Source: Chitinophaga filiformis (GTDB taxonomy: Bacteria; Bacteroidota; Bacteroidia; Chitinophagales; Chitinophagaceae). Taken from it: a stretch of 64,000 bases of DNA. Every line of letters begins with the position of its first letter. Within the stretch, counting starts at the first letter, position 1. The notes below the pieces were generated by a model. The model was not told where the DNA came from. It was given only the letters and a program-made list of their open reading frames with translations, and searched no databases. Shown here one piece after another: positions 9,071-17,843 of the stretch. The position numbers were made by a program, and so were the translations under genes. The stretch lies in assembly GCF_900102545.1 (NCBI RefSeq), contig NZ_FNBN01000009.1:186001-250000 (forward strand). The letters run 5' to 3'.

Positions 9071-9503
9071 ACTGTTGCTCTTATTCCTTACACTACTGGT
9101 ATCTGCCTGTTCTCGTCAAAACGGCGTCGGCAAGCTAAGTCAGGCCATCGATGCATTGGATGCGAATGATCTTGCTACTGGCAGTTATGTTATTATTCCC
9201 AATCAGGGTTGTGAAGGTTGTATCAGTACAGCTGAAGCATTTGTAAAGAACAACATTGGCAAGTCAGATAGCATCAGGTATATTTTCACCAGGATACAAT
9301 CTGCCAAATTACTGAAGATAAAACTGGGGAATGATGTAATGTCCAGCAATAAGGTGTTACTGGATACAGCTGATATGATTGAATATCCTGATAAGGGAAA
9401 GGAGATCTATCCGATGATTGTTACTGTGAAGGATCACCGCGTTGATAAGGTTACTTATCAGAGTCCTGATAGCGATGGGCTAAATGCCTTGCTGGGCAAA
9501 TGA
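9045..9503 (+). CDS. Thioredoxin-like lipoprotein with a CEGC motif
   Basis: From the ATG at 9045 the product is 152 residues with a lipoprotein signal LLVSACSRQ (Cys22). The mature part looks like a thioredoxin fold: a strand YVIIPNQG leading into Cys56-Glu-Gly-Cys59 at the start of a helix, and later YPMIVTV, where Pro would be the cis-proline facing the redox site. It could act as a thiol-disulfide partner for the four-cysteine peptide two genes upstream, but that is inference. The start overlaps the end of the propeller gene by 26 nt, which suggests translational coupling. The in-frame ATG at 9012 would add eleven residues in front of the signal peptide and is less likely. Confidence 0.65.
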   Translation: MYNVRLNYRLLLLFLTLLVSACSRQNGVGKLSQAIDALDANDLATGSYVIIPNQGCEGCISTAEAFVKNNIGKSDSIRYIFTRIQSAKLLKIKLGNDVMSSNKVLLDTADMIEYPDKGKEIYPMIVTVKDHRVDKVTYQSPDSDGLNALLGK

Positions 9504-9510
9504 ATACAGC

Positions 9511-9648
9511 TTACTGTTCCGTTCTTTTGCCGGTCAATGCCAGCGGTACAATAAATAACACCTGTACTATAGCATCAACAAGGTAGATATCAGAAATCGT
9601 ATCAGTCAGAGAATAATAAACATCAATGATCAGAAAGATACTGCCTGC
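9511..9648 (-). pseudogene. C-terminal remnant of a membrane protein
   Basis: On the minus strand a frame without a start codon runs from just after a TAA (9651-9649) to a stop at 9511-9513. It contains GSIFLIIDVYYSLTDTISD and then IYLVDAIVQVLFIVPLAL, which looks like a real transmembrane segment, followed by a charged tail TGKRTEQ. No upstream part is present, and its beginning overlaps the end of the SRPBCC pseudogene. It is best read as the tail of a lost gene; the family is not recognised. Confidence 0.35.
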
Positions 9649-10059
9649 TTAGCATTGCCAGGGTAACATTCCAATAAAAATTCAGATGATGATAGATTGC
9701 TTCTGTGGGAAAATTGCTGATGGTGAGTAATATGGTCGTATGATCTCCCTCAGGCATCAGTACGAACCGGAGAACCGAATGATTCTTTTCTTCATCCGGT
9801 AGCCTGGATAGCGAGCTTAAAAAATTATAACTGATTATACTTTCGGGTACATATTCCAGCACGATGCCTTTATTCTCAAATTCAACATGATGAAATCCCT
9901 TTATCACTATAGGATTGCCGACTTCCCAGTTAGTGGTAATTTCAATGCCCATTTCCCCTGATCCCATCCATGTTTTCATTAATGTTGTATCTTCCATACT
10001 TCGCCTACCGGGGCATTGATCAGTATCTTTTTTTCCAGTATTGCTTCCATTGTTGCCAT
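9623..10059 (-). pseudogene. Frameshifted AHSA1/SRPBCC-family protein
   Basis: Two frames together give one AHSA1-like domain. From the ATG at 10059, MATMEAILEKKILINAPVGE continues to VWKIQ and hits a stop; this is the standard start of the fold, a strand followed by INAPVxxVW. The domain resumes in the neighbouring frame with TLMKTWMGSGEMGIEITTNW and runs to NFYWNVTLAMLSRQYLSDH, the usual final helix. The switch falls at about 9981-9987, and one missing base would explain it. The longer open frame that starts at 10090 has an N-terminus unlike the family and is an accident of the shift. AHSA1-like proteins bind hydrophobic ligands or act as co-chaperones. A sequencing error cannot be excluded. 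Confidence 0.75.
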
Positions 10060-10107
10060 TGGTTTCCGTCGGTTGATCCTTTAAGAGCATGCAAATATCA
10101 GGAAATT

Positions 10108-11235
10108 CTAATTAGCCCTTGCAGGATCATAAACAGCCACCGCCACCCTGGAGTCGGCGCATCCGTAATAAAGCAGGTATTTGCCCTTAAAATAGACAAG
10201 GCCCTCAATAAACACCGTCCCTGCAGGATATTGCCCGCTCTTTTCAAATGGTTCGGTGGGGACCATGAATGGCTGGTCAAGACGGGTAATGAATTTTGTA
10301 GGGTCATCTGCACTGAACAGCATCTGTCCGGCACAGTATGAATTGGCCGTATAGTTTGTGTCTCTGTCCTTGCCTCCCAGATTCTTCCCGTTATAAAGCA
10401 ATACGATGCCTTTATCGGTCAAAATAGCCGGAGGGCCACACTCGGTCAGGTTGCTGTCGAAGTAGCCTTTACGGGGAGATATGAGGGCTTTAAGCGCACC
10501 TTTTTCATCCACTACCGGAACCCAGTCAACGAGATTGTCGGAAGTCGCGGCATAAACGTGATTTTCGCCCCAGTACATCCAGTACTTACCCTTATACTTC
10601 GTGATCCTGAGCTGGCCATTCTTCACCGTGGTCAGTATGGACGCCGACTTGGATGCGATATTATGGAACCTGCCATTGAAAGCATCCTGGAAGATGGGAC
10701 CATGCTTCTTCCAGTGTACCAGGTCTTTTGACGTTGCGGAGCCCAAACGGGGCGTTTTTTTGTTCCATTGGGTATATAGCATCAGGTAAGTGCCATCTTC
10801 CGTCACAGCCACCCTGGGATCCTCACAGCCACCTGTCCATTCAAACTCCTGCTGGTCATCCTTCCCGGGAAAGAGCACGGGTTTACCCATACGCTTCATC
10901 GTGATGCCGTCTTTGCTTTCCGCCAGTCCAATCCTGGAGGTGCGGTGCCCTATGCCTACGCCGGATTTATCCTCGGCACGGTAAAGCACATATACCTTCT
11001 GGTCCTTTACTGTAGCGGCAGGGTTGAAGGTATCATTGCTTTCCCAGTCCAGCAGTTTCTCTTGCATCGGATCATAAAAGCGACTGCCTGAGTCCGGCGA
11101 AATGATAGGATTGGCTCCGGCAGGTCTGACAAATGGCCCCAGAGCCCAGTCAGGGAGCCGGCTAATAGGTTGCTGCGCAAGAATCTGAAAATGAATGGCT
11201 AACAGGACAAAGAGTAATAAACGTGGCTTTCTCAT
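10108..11235 (-). CDS. GH130 beta-mannosidase or mannoside phosphorylase, exported
   Basis: A 375-residue protein with a signal peptide ending near ILAQQ. It shows the five-bladed propeller motifs of GH130: NPIISP (42-47), DWESNDTFNPAA (from residue 63), the GGCEDPRV signature (135-142) with the conserved Asp139, and a closing YYGCADSRVAVAVYDP. GH130 includes cytoplasmic phosphorylases acting on beta-1,4-mannosides and exported beta-1,2-mannosidases. The signal peptide argues for a hydrolase acting outside the cytoplasm, because phosphorolysis there would waste the sugar phosphate. It stands alone, 48 nt upstream of the SRPBCC pseudogene on the same strand, with a long palindrome in front of it. 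Confidence 0.87.
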   Translation of the reverse strand: MRKPRLLLFVLLAIHFQILAQQPISRLPDWALGPFVRPAGANPIISPDSGSRFYDPMQEKLLDWESNDTFNPAATVKDQKVYVLYRAEDKSGVGIGHRTSRIGLAESKDGITMKRMGKPVLFPGKDDQQEFEWTGGCEDPRVAVTEDGTYLMLYTQWNKKTPRLGSATSKDLVHWKKHGPIFQDAFNGRFHNIASKSASILTTVKNGQLRITKYKGKYWMYWGENHVYAATSDNLVDWVPVVDEKGALKALISPRKGYFDSNLTECGPPAILTDKGIVLLYNGKNLGGKDRDTNYTANSYCAGQMLFSADDPTKFITRLDQPFMVPTEPFEKSGQYPAGTVFIEGLVYFKGKYLLYYGCADSRVAVAVYDPARAN

Positions 11236-11364
11236 GTGATTATTAACGGGTTATCGCGAAAATAATAAATGAAAGTGATACTTCACAGTGGTGGACAGAT
11301 TCCTTCAGGAGTTACCGGGTTAAGGGGATGTCAGTCAGTACTTATCTAATCCTTGTAAGGACCT

Positions 11365-11519
11365 GGTTTCGATCCGAATTCTATATCTCCATATCGCTAT
11401 ACCGCCATCTGGATATCATTTCACCGTCATATGTATATCGGTTCGATATAGAGATGCCGGTCAAATGATATGGAAATGACGGTATAGTGATATGGAAGAA
11501 ACGAAGAAAGATCGAACCC
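11365..11519. repeat. Imperfect palindrome of about 155 nt
   Basis: The stretch is symmetric about position 11442. The core TATATCGGTTCGATATA is nearly palindromic, and arms extend on both sides: CCATATCGCTATACCG (from 11389) faces CGGTATAGTGATATGG (ending at 11495), and further out GGTTTCGATC (11365-11374) faces GATCGAACCC (11510-11519). It fills most of the 334-nt gap between the end of the efflux operon and the start of the GH130 gene, both on the minus strand. It could be a terminator of the efflux operon, a REP-like element, or a small mobile element. No other feature was seen in the gap. Confidence 0.75.
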
Positions 11520-11569
11520 TGAAGGATATCAGGACGATCTTTCTCCGTTTTTCCAGTTTATTGGATAGC

Positions 11570-13003
11570 TTAATTCCATCCGCCGCCCAGCGCCTGGTAA
11601 ATGTTGACCATGGCGTTCAGCTGCTGTTTTTTGGTCTCGATCAGCTCAAACTTCGATTCCAGTGCATCCCTTTGAGTAAGGAGTACCTCCATGTAATCAG
11701 CCCTTGCTGACTGGAAGAGGCTATTGGAAATCGCGATTGACTCGGACAGTGTCTGCACCTGCTTTGATTTCAGGTCATAGCTTTTGGCCAGGTTGCCGAT
11801 CTTGATCAGCTGGTTGGCAACCTCAACATAGGCGTTCAAGATGGTACGCTCGTAGTTGTAGGCAGCCTGTACCTGTTTCGCATTGGCGGTAGCGTAATTG
11901 GCCTTTATGGCATTCTTATTGACTAACGGTGCGATCAGATCACCTGCCAGGGAATACATCAGCGATTTAGGCGTCCTGAACAGGTAGGTTGGATTAAAGG
12001 CGTTATATCCAAAACCGGCAGAAATACCCAGGGAAGGGTAGAACTGGGCTTTGGCCACCTTTATATCCAGCTTGGACGCAACCAGGTCCAGTTCCGCCTG
12101 TTTGATATCAGGACGATTGGCCAGTAATTGAGATGGGATACCTGTATGAACGATCTCCGGCATCGGATTGTCAAAAGTCTGGAGATTCCTTTGGATCGGC
12201 TGTGGATATCTACCCAGCAGGAAATTGATCCGGTTCTCCGTCTCTGTGATCTTCTGCTGGATATCGTACTGCAGGCTTTTGGTGTTCAACACCTCCGCCT
12301 CAAATTTACGTACGGCCAGTTCGGTAACCCGGGTAGCTTCCTTCTGCAATTTTACAACTTCCAGCGCATTGTTCAGAATGTCGATGTTCTGTTTTACAAT
12401 ACCCAGCTGATTATCCAGTGCCAGTAACTCGTAGTAGGAGTTAGCTATTTCTGCTATCAGGGTGGTTACGATAAAGTTCCTGCCTTCTACGGTGGACAGA
12501 TACCTGGTCACTGCTGCTTTTTTAGCGTTGTGCAGTTTATGCCAGATATCCACTTCCCAGTTGGCATATACGCCCAGCAGGAAATCGGGCAATGGGTCAG
12601 GCATTTCCTTTCCAGGTTCGATCTCAGTAGTAGCATCACCGGCGCCCTGGCTGGTATAGCGACCTACCTTTTCAACCCCTGCAGCGCCTCTGACGCCCAC
12701 AAATGGCAGATACTCACCCTTTCTGGCCCTTATCTCGTTTTTGGCGATCTCTATCTCCTGTAAAGTGATATTGAGCTCCTGGTTGTTGTTTAAAGCAGTA
12801 TCTATCAGCGCAGCCAGGTAAGGATCAGTGAAGTATTCCTTCCACTTCATCTTTGCTATGCTGACAGTATCCTGCGAGTTGTTAAAACTCGCAGGTACTG
12901 TTCTATTCTCTGTCTTTTCCGTTAAAGCCGGTACGCCACAAGCCGCAACAGCCAAGGAAACACAGGTTATTCCTATATACTTATTTACTTTTTTTCTAAA
13001 CAT
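11570..13003 (-). CDS. Outer-membrane efflux lipoprotein (TolC/OprM/NodT family)
   Basis: This 477-residue protein has a lipoprotein signal ending VAACG (Cys22). It shows the duplicated helical-hairpin layout of outer-membrane factors: LNITLQEIEIAKNEI and GILANWEVD-like strand segments in the first half, and IPSQLLANRPDIKQAELDLV, a conserved motif of this family, at about residue 285, followed by the second repeat. It forms the trimeric exit duct of an RND pump. Its start overlaps the end of the RND gene by 8 nt, so the two are translationally coupled. It is the last gene of the three-gene efflux operon. Confidence 0.95.
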   Translation of the reverse strand: MFRKKVNKYIGITCVSLAVAACGVPALTEKTENRTVPASFNNSQDTVSIAKMKWKEYFTDPYLAALIDTALNNNQELNITLQEIEIAKNEIRARKGEYLPFVGVRGAAGVEKVGRYTSQGAGDATTEIEPGKEMPDPLPDFLLGVYANWEVDIWHKLHNAKKAAVTRYLSTVEGRNFIVTTLIAEIANSYYELLALDNQLGIVKQNIDILNNALEVVKLQKEATRVTELAVRKFEAEVLNTKSLQYDIQQKITETENRINFLLGRYPQPIQRNLQTFDNPMPEIVHTGIPSQLLANRPDIKQAELDLVASKLDIKVAKAQFYPSLGISAGFGYNAFNPTYLFRTPKSLMYSLAGDLIAPLVNKNAIKANYATANAKQVQAAYNYERTILNAYVEVANQLIKIGNLAKSYDLKSKQVQTLSESIAISNSLFQSARADYMEVLLTQRDALESKFELIETKKQQLNAMVNIYQALGGGWN

Positions 13004-16000
13004 TGTGATCGATTTCTTCAGTTAAGGGGTTTCCGTCTTCGTCTTTAATGAGCTTACGTTTTGCCGCCAGACCACCGAATATGTAGTACAGTCCCGGGAT
13101 GACAATCACACCGAAAACTGTTCCCAACAGCATACCGCCGGCAGATGCAGCACCAATTGTATGGTTACCGATAGCACCCGGACCCGTAGCAAAAAGCAGT
13201 GGGATCAGACCGGCAATGAACGCCAGTGACGTCATCAGGATAGGACGGAAACGCGTTCTCGCACCTTCTATCGCAGCATCAACTACGGTTGCACCTGCAC
13301 GGTGTTTCTGCACGGCAAATTCCACGATCAATACGGCGTTCTTACCCAGCAAACCAACCAGCATTACAAGACCCACCTGGGCATAGATATCGTTGGCCAG
13401 TCCCATTAGTTTAACAAGCAGGAAGGCCCCGAAAATACCCGCAGGCAGGGAGAGGATCACCGCCAACGGTAGCAGGAAGCTTTCGTATTGTGCCGCCAGG
13501 ATCAGGTACACGAAGGCCAGTACCACCAGGAAGATGTAGAGTGCTTCGTTTCCACGTTCTACTTCATCCTTCGACAAACCTTCCCAGTCGATGTCATATC
13601 CGCGTGGCAATGTCTCTTTGGCTACTTCCTGGATAGCTTTGGTGGCTTCACCACTGCTGTAGCCCGGTGCAGGCTCACCCCTGATAGCAGAGGAAGTGTA
13701 CATATTGTACCGGGTGATCTCATTCAGACCATGTGTTTTTCTGATGGACATGAATGCTGAATAAGGCACCATTTCATCTTTATTGTTCTTTACATACAGC
13801 TTCATCAGATCGTCAGGCAGCCTTCTGTATTCAGGAGAGGCCTGCACGTATACTTTGAGTGAAGTACCGAACCTGATGAAACCAAGTTCGTAGGTACTAC
13901 CGATCAGGATAGAGAGGTTGTCCATCGCTTTACCGATAGATACACCTTTCTGCATCGCTGCCTTGTTGTCGATCTGCAATTCATACTGAGGATAGTTGGC
14001 ACTGAAGAAGGTGAACAGACCTGTCAGCTCTTTGCGTTTACCCAATGCAGCCATGAACTGATCATTCACTTTTTCCAGCTCCTTATAATCATCACTGTTT
14101 GTCTTATCAAGCAGGCGTAGCGCGAAACCGCCCGCAGCGCCATATCCAGGTACAGCCGGTGGTCCGAAGAACTCTATCGTTGCTCCCGGAATATCTTTTG
14201 ATTTTTCTTCCAGCTCTTCGATGATCTCTGTCACACTATGCTTACGCTCGGACCAGTCTTTCAGACTGATAAGACAGGTACCTGCGTTGGAACCCCTACC
14301 TTCTGTCAATACCTCATAACCTGCCAGTGCCGAAACGGATTGGATACCTTCTATGTGTTCAGCAATTTCCTGTACTCGTTTTGCGAGATCATTGGTCCTT
14401 TCGAGGGTAGCGCCGGGAGGTGTCTGGATGATCGCATAGATCATACCCTGATCCTCATTGGGAATGAAGCCGGAAGCCAGATTACCGTTGATGCCAACAA
14501 TACCGGCGCCGAAAGCGATGAGGATACCAAAGGTGATGACTCTACGGTTCACGATCAATTTGAGCAGGCTTGCATATTTGCCGGTGAGTTTCTCAAACTG
14601 ATGGTTGAATCCATCGAGGAACCTGTTCATCAGTGTTTTCTTCCTGGGCTGTCCGTGGTTATTCTTCAGGATGATCGCACAAAGTACGGGCGTCAGTGTT
14701 AGTGCCACCACACCGGAGAGTACGATGGAAGTTGCCATGGTAATGGCGAACTGCCGGTAGAAGATACCTACTGGGCCCGACATGAATGCTACCGGAATGA
14801 ATACTGCAGTCATTACAAAGGTAATAGCGACAATCGCTCCGCTGATCTCATGTATCACCTTTATAGTTGCCTGATAGGGCGAGAGATGTTCTTCTTCCAT
14901 CTTGGCATGGACGGCCTCTATCACCACAATGGCGTTGTCCACCACAATACCGATAGCCAGTACGAGCGCGAACAGTGTGATGAGGTTGATGGTCAGTCCG
15001 AAAAGCTGCATGAAGAAGAACGCACCCACCAGCGATACAGGCACCGCCAGGGTAGGGATGAGGGTAGAGCGCCAGTCGCCCAGGAAGATAAATACCACGA
15101 TCGCCACCAGTATAAATGCCTCGCCCAGGGTATGTACCACTTTTTCGATAGAGGCGTTCAGGAAGCTGGATACGTCGTAGTCGATCTCATAGTTCATTCC
15201 CGGAGGGAAAGAGCTCTTTTTAATTTCATCCAGTTTCAGCTTGATGGCTTTAATTACATCGCTCGCATTACTACCATAAGTCTGTTTTAATACGATCGCT
15301 GCTGAAGGGTGACCATTGAGGTTGGAATAGATATCATAGAACTCACTTCCGAATTCAACATCCGCAACGTCTTTCAGGTAAAGGAGCTCACCGTTCGGAT
15401 TGGCACGGATGATCACGTCCTGGTACTGTTCAGGTTTGTTGTAACGGCCCTGATAAGTCAATACATATTCGAGCGACTCAGAACGTTTACCATCACTTCG
15501 TCCCAGACGGCCGGGAGATCCGATAATACTCTGATTGCTCAATGCTTCCATCACTTCATCTGTAGACACATTATAGGCGCGCATACGGTCAGGTTTCAGC
15601 CAGATACGCATTGCATACTGGCGGCTACCGAGGATCTGTGCGTTACCGATACCTTTTACCCTTTTGAGCTCATTTAAGATATTGATGTTTGCGTAGTTGT
15701 AAAGGAAGTTCTCATCCGCTTTAGGATCTGTACTGTATACGTTCACGTACATCAGCATGTTTGGCTGCAGGATATTCACAACGATACCTTCACGTTGTAC
15801 GAGTGGCGGGAGCCTGCTCGTTACCTGCTCAATCCTGTTCTTAACGTTTACTACAGCCTGGTTAGGATCTGTACCGAGATCGAATACTACCTGAATATTG
15901 GCTTCACCGGCACTGGTAGCGTCGGATGTCATGTACTTCATACCCGGTACACCGTTCACTGCCTTTTCCATCGGGATGAGAACGGATTGCACCAGTACAT

Positions 16001-16163
16001 CGGCACTGGCGCCGGGATAGGCTACACTCACAATTACCCTCGGAGGTGCGATCGACGGGAACTGTGAGGTAGGGAGTGTATTAATGGCCAGTACGCCCAT
16101 GAAGATAATGATAAGTGATATCACTATCGCAAAGACAGGCCTTTTCATGAATATGTTAAACAT
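12996..16163 (-). CDS. RND multidrug efflux transporter (HAE1/AcrB family)
   Basis: A 1055-residue inner-membrane pump with the full AcrB layout: an N-terminal TM helix (MFNIFMKRPVFAIVISLIII), a first periplasmic loop with FPSIAPPRVIVSVAYPGASA, TM2-6 around residues 340-500, a second periplasmic loop and a second TM block near the C-terminus ending GTVFGVIVIPGLYYIFG. It uses proton motive force to export drugs or other amphiphiles through the periplasmic adaptor and outer-membrane factor encoded on either side. At the TM4 proton-relay site it has Asp409-Asn410 in GIVVDNAIVV, where AcrB has two Asp. The C-terminal part keeps the GKNAVLIVEFA motif. It starts 25 nt after the adaptor gene. Substrate unknown. 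Confidence 0.96.
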   Translation of the reverse strand: MFNIFMKRPVFAIVISLIIIFMGVLAINTLPTSQFPSIAPPRVIVSVAYPGASADVLVQSVLIPMEKAVNGVPGMKYMTSDATSAGEANIQVVFDLGTDPNQAVVNVKNRIEQVTSRLPPLVQREGIVVNILQPNMLMYVNVYSTDPKADENFLYNYANINILNELKRVKGIGNAQILGSRQYAMRIWLKPDRMRAYNVSTDEVMEALSNQSIIGSPGRLGRSDGKRSESLEYVLTYQGRYNKPEQYQDVIIRANPNGELLYLKDVADVEFGSEFYDIYSNLNGHPSAAIVLKQTYGSNASDVIKAIKLKLDEIKKSSFPPGMNYEIDYDVSSFLNASIEKVVHTLGEAFILVAIVVFIFLGDWRSTLIPTLAVPVSLVGAFFFMQLFGLTINLITLFALVLAIGIVVDNAIVVIEAVHAKMEEEHLSPYQATIKVIHEISGAIVAITFVMTAVFIPVAFMSGPVGIFYRQFAITMATSIVLSGVVALTLTPVLCAIILKNNHGQPRKKTLMNRFLDGFNHQFEKLTGKYASLLKLIVNRRVITFGILIAFGAGIVGINGNLASGFIPNEDQGMIYAIIQTPPGATLERTNDLAKRVQEIAEHIEGIQSVSALAGYEVLTEGRGSNAGTCLISLKDWSERKHSVTEIIEELEEKSKDIPGATIEFFGPPAVPGYGAAGGFALRLLDKTNSDDYKELEKVNDQFMAALGKRKELTGLFTFFSANYPQYELQIDNKAAMQKGVSIGKAMDNLSILIGSTYELGFIRFGTSLKVYVQASPEYRRLPDDLMKLYVKNNKDEMVPYSAFMSIRKTHGLNEITRYNMYTSSAIRGEPAPGYSSGEATKAIQEVAKETLPRGYDIDWEGLSKDEVERGNEALYIFLVVLAFVYLILAAQYESFLLPLAVILSLPAGIFGAFLLVKLMGLANDIYAQVGLVMLVGLLGKNAVLIVEFAVQKHRAGATVVDAAIEGARTRFRPILMTSLAFIAGLIPLLFATGPGAIGNHTIGAASAGGMLLGTVFGVIVIPGLYYIFGGLAAKRKLIKDEDGNPLTEEIDHNV

Positions 16164-16188
16164 TCTCTTGCTTTTTTAGATACTTACT

Positions 16189-17271
16189 TTATTCAGATGC
16201 GAGGATTAAATGAGAAAGCACAGTCTTTGGCTCCTCATATTCGTATGCGATCTTATCGTCATTTTTCACCTTCCTTAATCCTTCAAGAAGTATCTTTTGA
16301 CCGTCAGCCAGTCCTTCTTTTATTACATACAGGTCAGGCATTTCAGCAGCAATGGTGATGGGTGTTAATTTCACCACATTGTTTTTATCCACTACATACA
16401 CATACTTTTTATCCATGATCTCAAGGGTTGCTTTCTGAGGAATGATCAGTGCATCCCTGATAGGTCTTTTAATCAGGATAGTACCTGTTTCGCCATGTCT
16501 GAGCAGGCCTTCTGTATTAGGGAATGTAGCCCTGAAAGCGATGTTACCGGTTTCATTGTTAAATTCACTTTCAATCGTTTCAACAACTCCCGGATGTTTG
16601 AACAATTGTTTATCTGCTGTCAGCAGGTTCACTTCCAGCTTCTTTCCGGTGTTGGACTGCGCTTTATAAGCGAGGTACTCCGGTTCAGAAACATTGAAAT
16701 AAACCCACATCTGGTTATTGTCGCTCAGTGTGGTAAGCAGTTCTCCTTCTTCAACAAGGCTTCCCAGTTTTAAATGCAGGAGGTCTACCAGGCCGTCAAA
16801 AGGAGCCCTGATATCTGTAAAAGCCAGGTGCGCCTTGGCAAGTGCCAGTTCAGCCTTAGCTTTTACCAGTTTGGCCTGGGCCATAGCCAGTTCATTTTTT
16901 GATACGACGTTTTTATCTGCAAGCGGTTTGGTGTTCTGTACCTCGATCTCTGCGATATTCACTTCGGCCTCTGCCCGCTGTTGCTCAGCTTCATAGAGGG
17001 TAGGCATGATCTTAAAGAGAAGCTGACCTTTTTTTACGAACTGGCCTTCATCTACAAAAATGTTCTGCAGATAGCCCTTCTCCTGGGCTCTCAGTTCGAT
17101 GTTACGTATGGAACGAATCTGACACACGTATTCACTGGTGATTGTCGTGTCCATTTTCAGAGGACTGGTAACGAGCAGTTTGGTACCTTCTTCCTTTTCT
17201 TCTTTCGCTGATTTACAGCCTATATGACACAACATGGCATACAAGCCCATGAGCATGACAATTCTCTTCAT
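16189..17271 (-). CDS. RND periplasmic adaptor (membrane fusion protein), lipoprotein
   Basis: The 360-residue product has a lipoprotein signal, LCHIGCKS (Cys19). It follows the HlyD/AcrA order: a first barrel-sandwich half with IRNIELRAQEKGYLQNIFVD, EGQFVKKGQLLFKIMPTLYE leading into a coiled-coil hairpin (about residues 90-145), a second lipoyl half FTDIRAPFDGLVDLLHLKLG, and a beta-barrel and membrane-proximal domain ending near LEGLRKVKNDDKIAYEYEEP. It bridges the RND pump and the outer-membrane factor. It is the first gene of the minus-strand efflux operon. No regulator of the TetR type is adjacent; a 164-nt gap without recognisable promoter boxes lies upstream. Confidence 0.95.
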   Translation of the reverse strand: MKRIVMLMGLYAMLCHIGCKSAKEEKEEGTKLLVTSPLKMDTTITSEYVCQIRSIRNIELRAQEKGYLQNIFVDEGQFVKKGQLLFKIMPTLYEAEQQRAEAEVNIAEIEVQNTKPLADKNVVSKNELAMAQAKLVKAKAELALAKAHLAFTDIRAPFDGLVDLLHLKLGSLVEEGELLTTLSDNNQMWVYFNVSEPEYLAYKAQSNTGKKLEVNLLTADKQLFKHPGVVETIESEFNNETGNIAFRATFPNTEGLLRHGETGTILIKRPIRDALIIPQKATLEIMDKKYVYVVDKNNVVKLTPITIAAEMPDLYVIKEGLADGQKILLEGLRKVKNDDKIAYEYEEPKTVLSHLILASE

Positions 17272-17435
17272 AGTATTTATATGTTTTAAATAAGATGCTG
17301 GTAGCTGACTAATGGTGGTTTATAAGGTGTATAGCGCTATATCCTCAATAGCAGATGCTATGGACGGTAAGCGACAGAAATATATTTTCAGATGTTTCAG
17401 GCAATGGTGGTTAGCCTGTAAGCTACAGTGAAAGA

Positions 17436-17843
17436 TCACACCCTGATTACACGGTGTACAATGAACTTGTCAGAAAATAAATAGGAAAAATGATTGCAGA
17501 AAGGTAAAGGGTTCTTTAGGTAATTATAGTATGCTGCGGGTTCAAGCGGGTCAAAATGATAATAATTGCTGATCTCTACATGTTTCCTGTTTGAAAGACT
17601 TTCCTCTTCGTCTTCAACCTCTGTGGCCTTGATCTTTTCTTTTCTGGCCCCGGATGCAGGTTTGTTACTGAACATTGCATGGTCGTTCCGTACATCTGCA
17701 ATGCGTATGTGTACAGTACTTTCCGAATGCTGCAGCATTGACCTGTAAACATAATCCTGGTCTGTACCTGCGTACAGATGGCTATGTCCTTTCAACAGGA
17801 AAAAGCAGAGCGATAAGAAAAAATTAATTAACAACCTCGTCAT
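17436..17843 (-). CDS. Hypothetical exported protein
   Basis: This 135-residue protein is not recognised. It begins MTRLLINFFLSLCFFLLKGH, a signal peptide or N-terminal anchor, followed by a polar middle with a charged EVEDEEESLSNRK stretch, and an aromatic C-terminus (HFDPLEPAAYYNYLKNP...YLFSDKFIVHRVIRV). A TAATTTTG sequence on the minus strand at 17858-17851 fits the Bacteroidota -7 consensus, but it would place the transcript start only a few bases before the ATG. It lies 164 nt upstream of the efflux operon on the same strand, so a link is possible but not shown. Confidence 0.55.
   Translation of the reverse strand: MTRLLINFFLSLCFFLLKGHSHLYAGTDQDYVYRSMLQHSESTVHIRIADVRNDHAMFSNKPASGARKEKIKATEVEDEEESLSNRKHVEISNYYHFDPLEPAAYYNYLKNPLPFCNHFSYLFSDKFIVHRVIRV

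Noticed and set aside
11492..11710. Plus-strand frame beginning METTKKDR-like in the palindrome
   Set aside because: It covers the palindrome arm and then runs antisense through the end of the outer-membrane factor gene; no coding signal.
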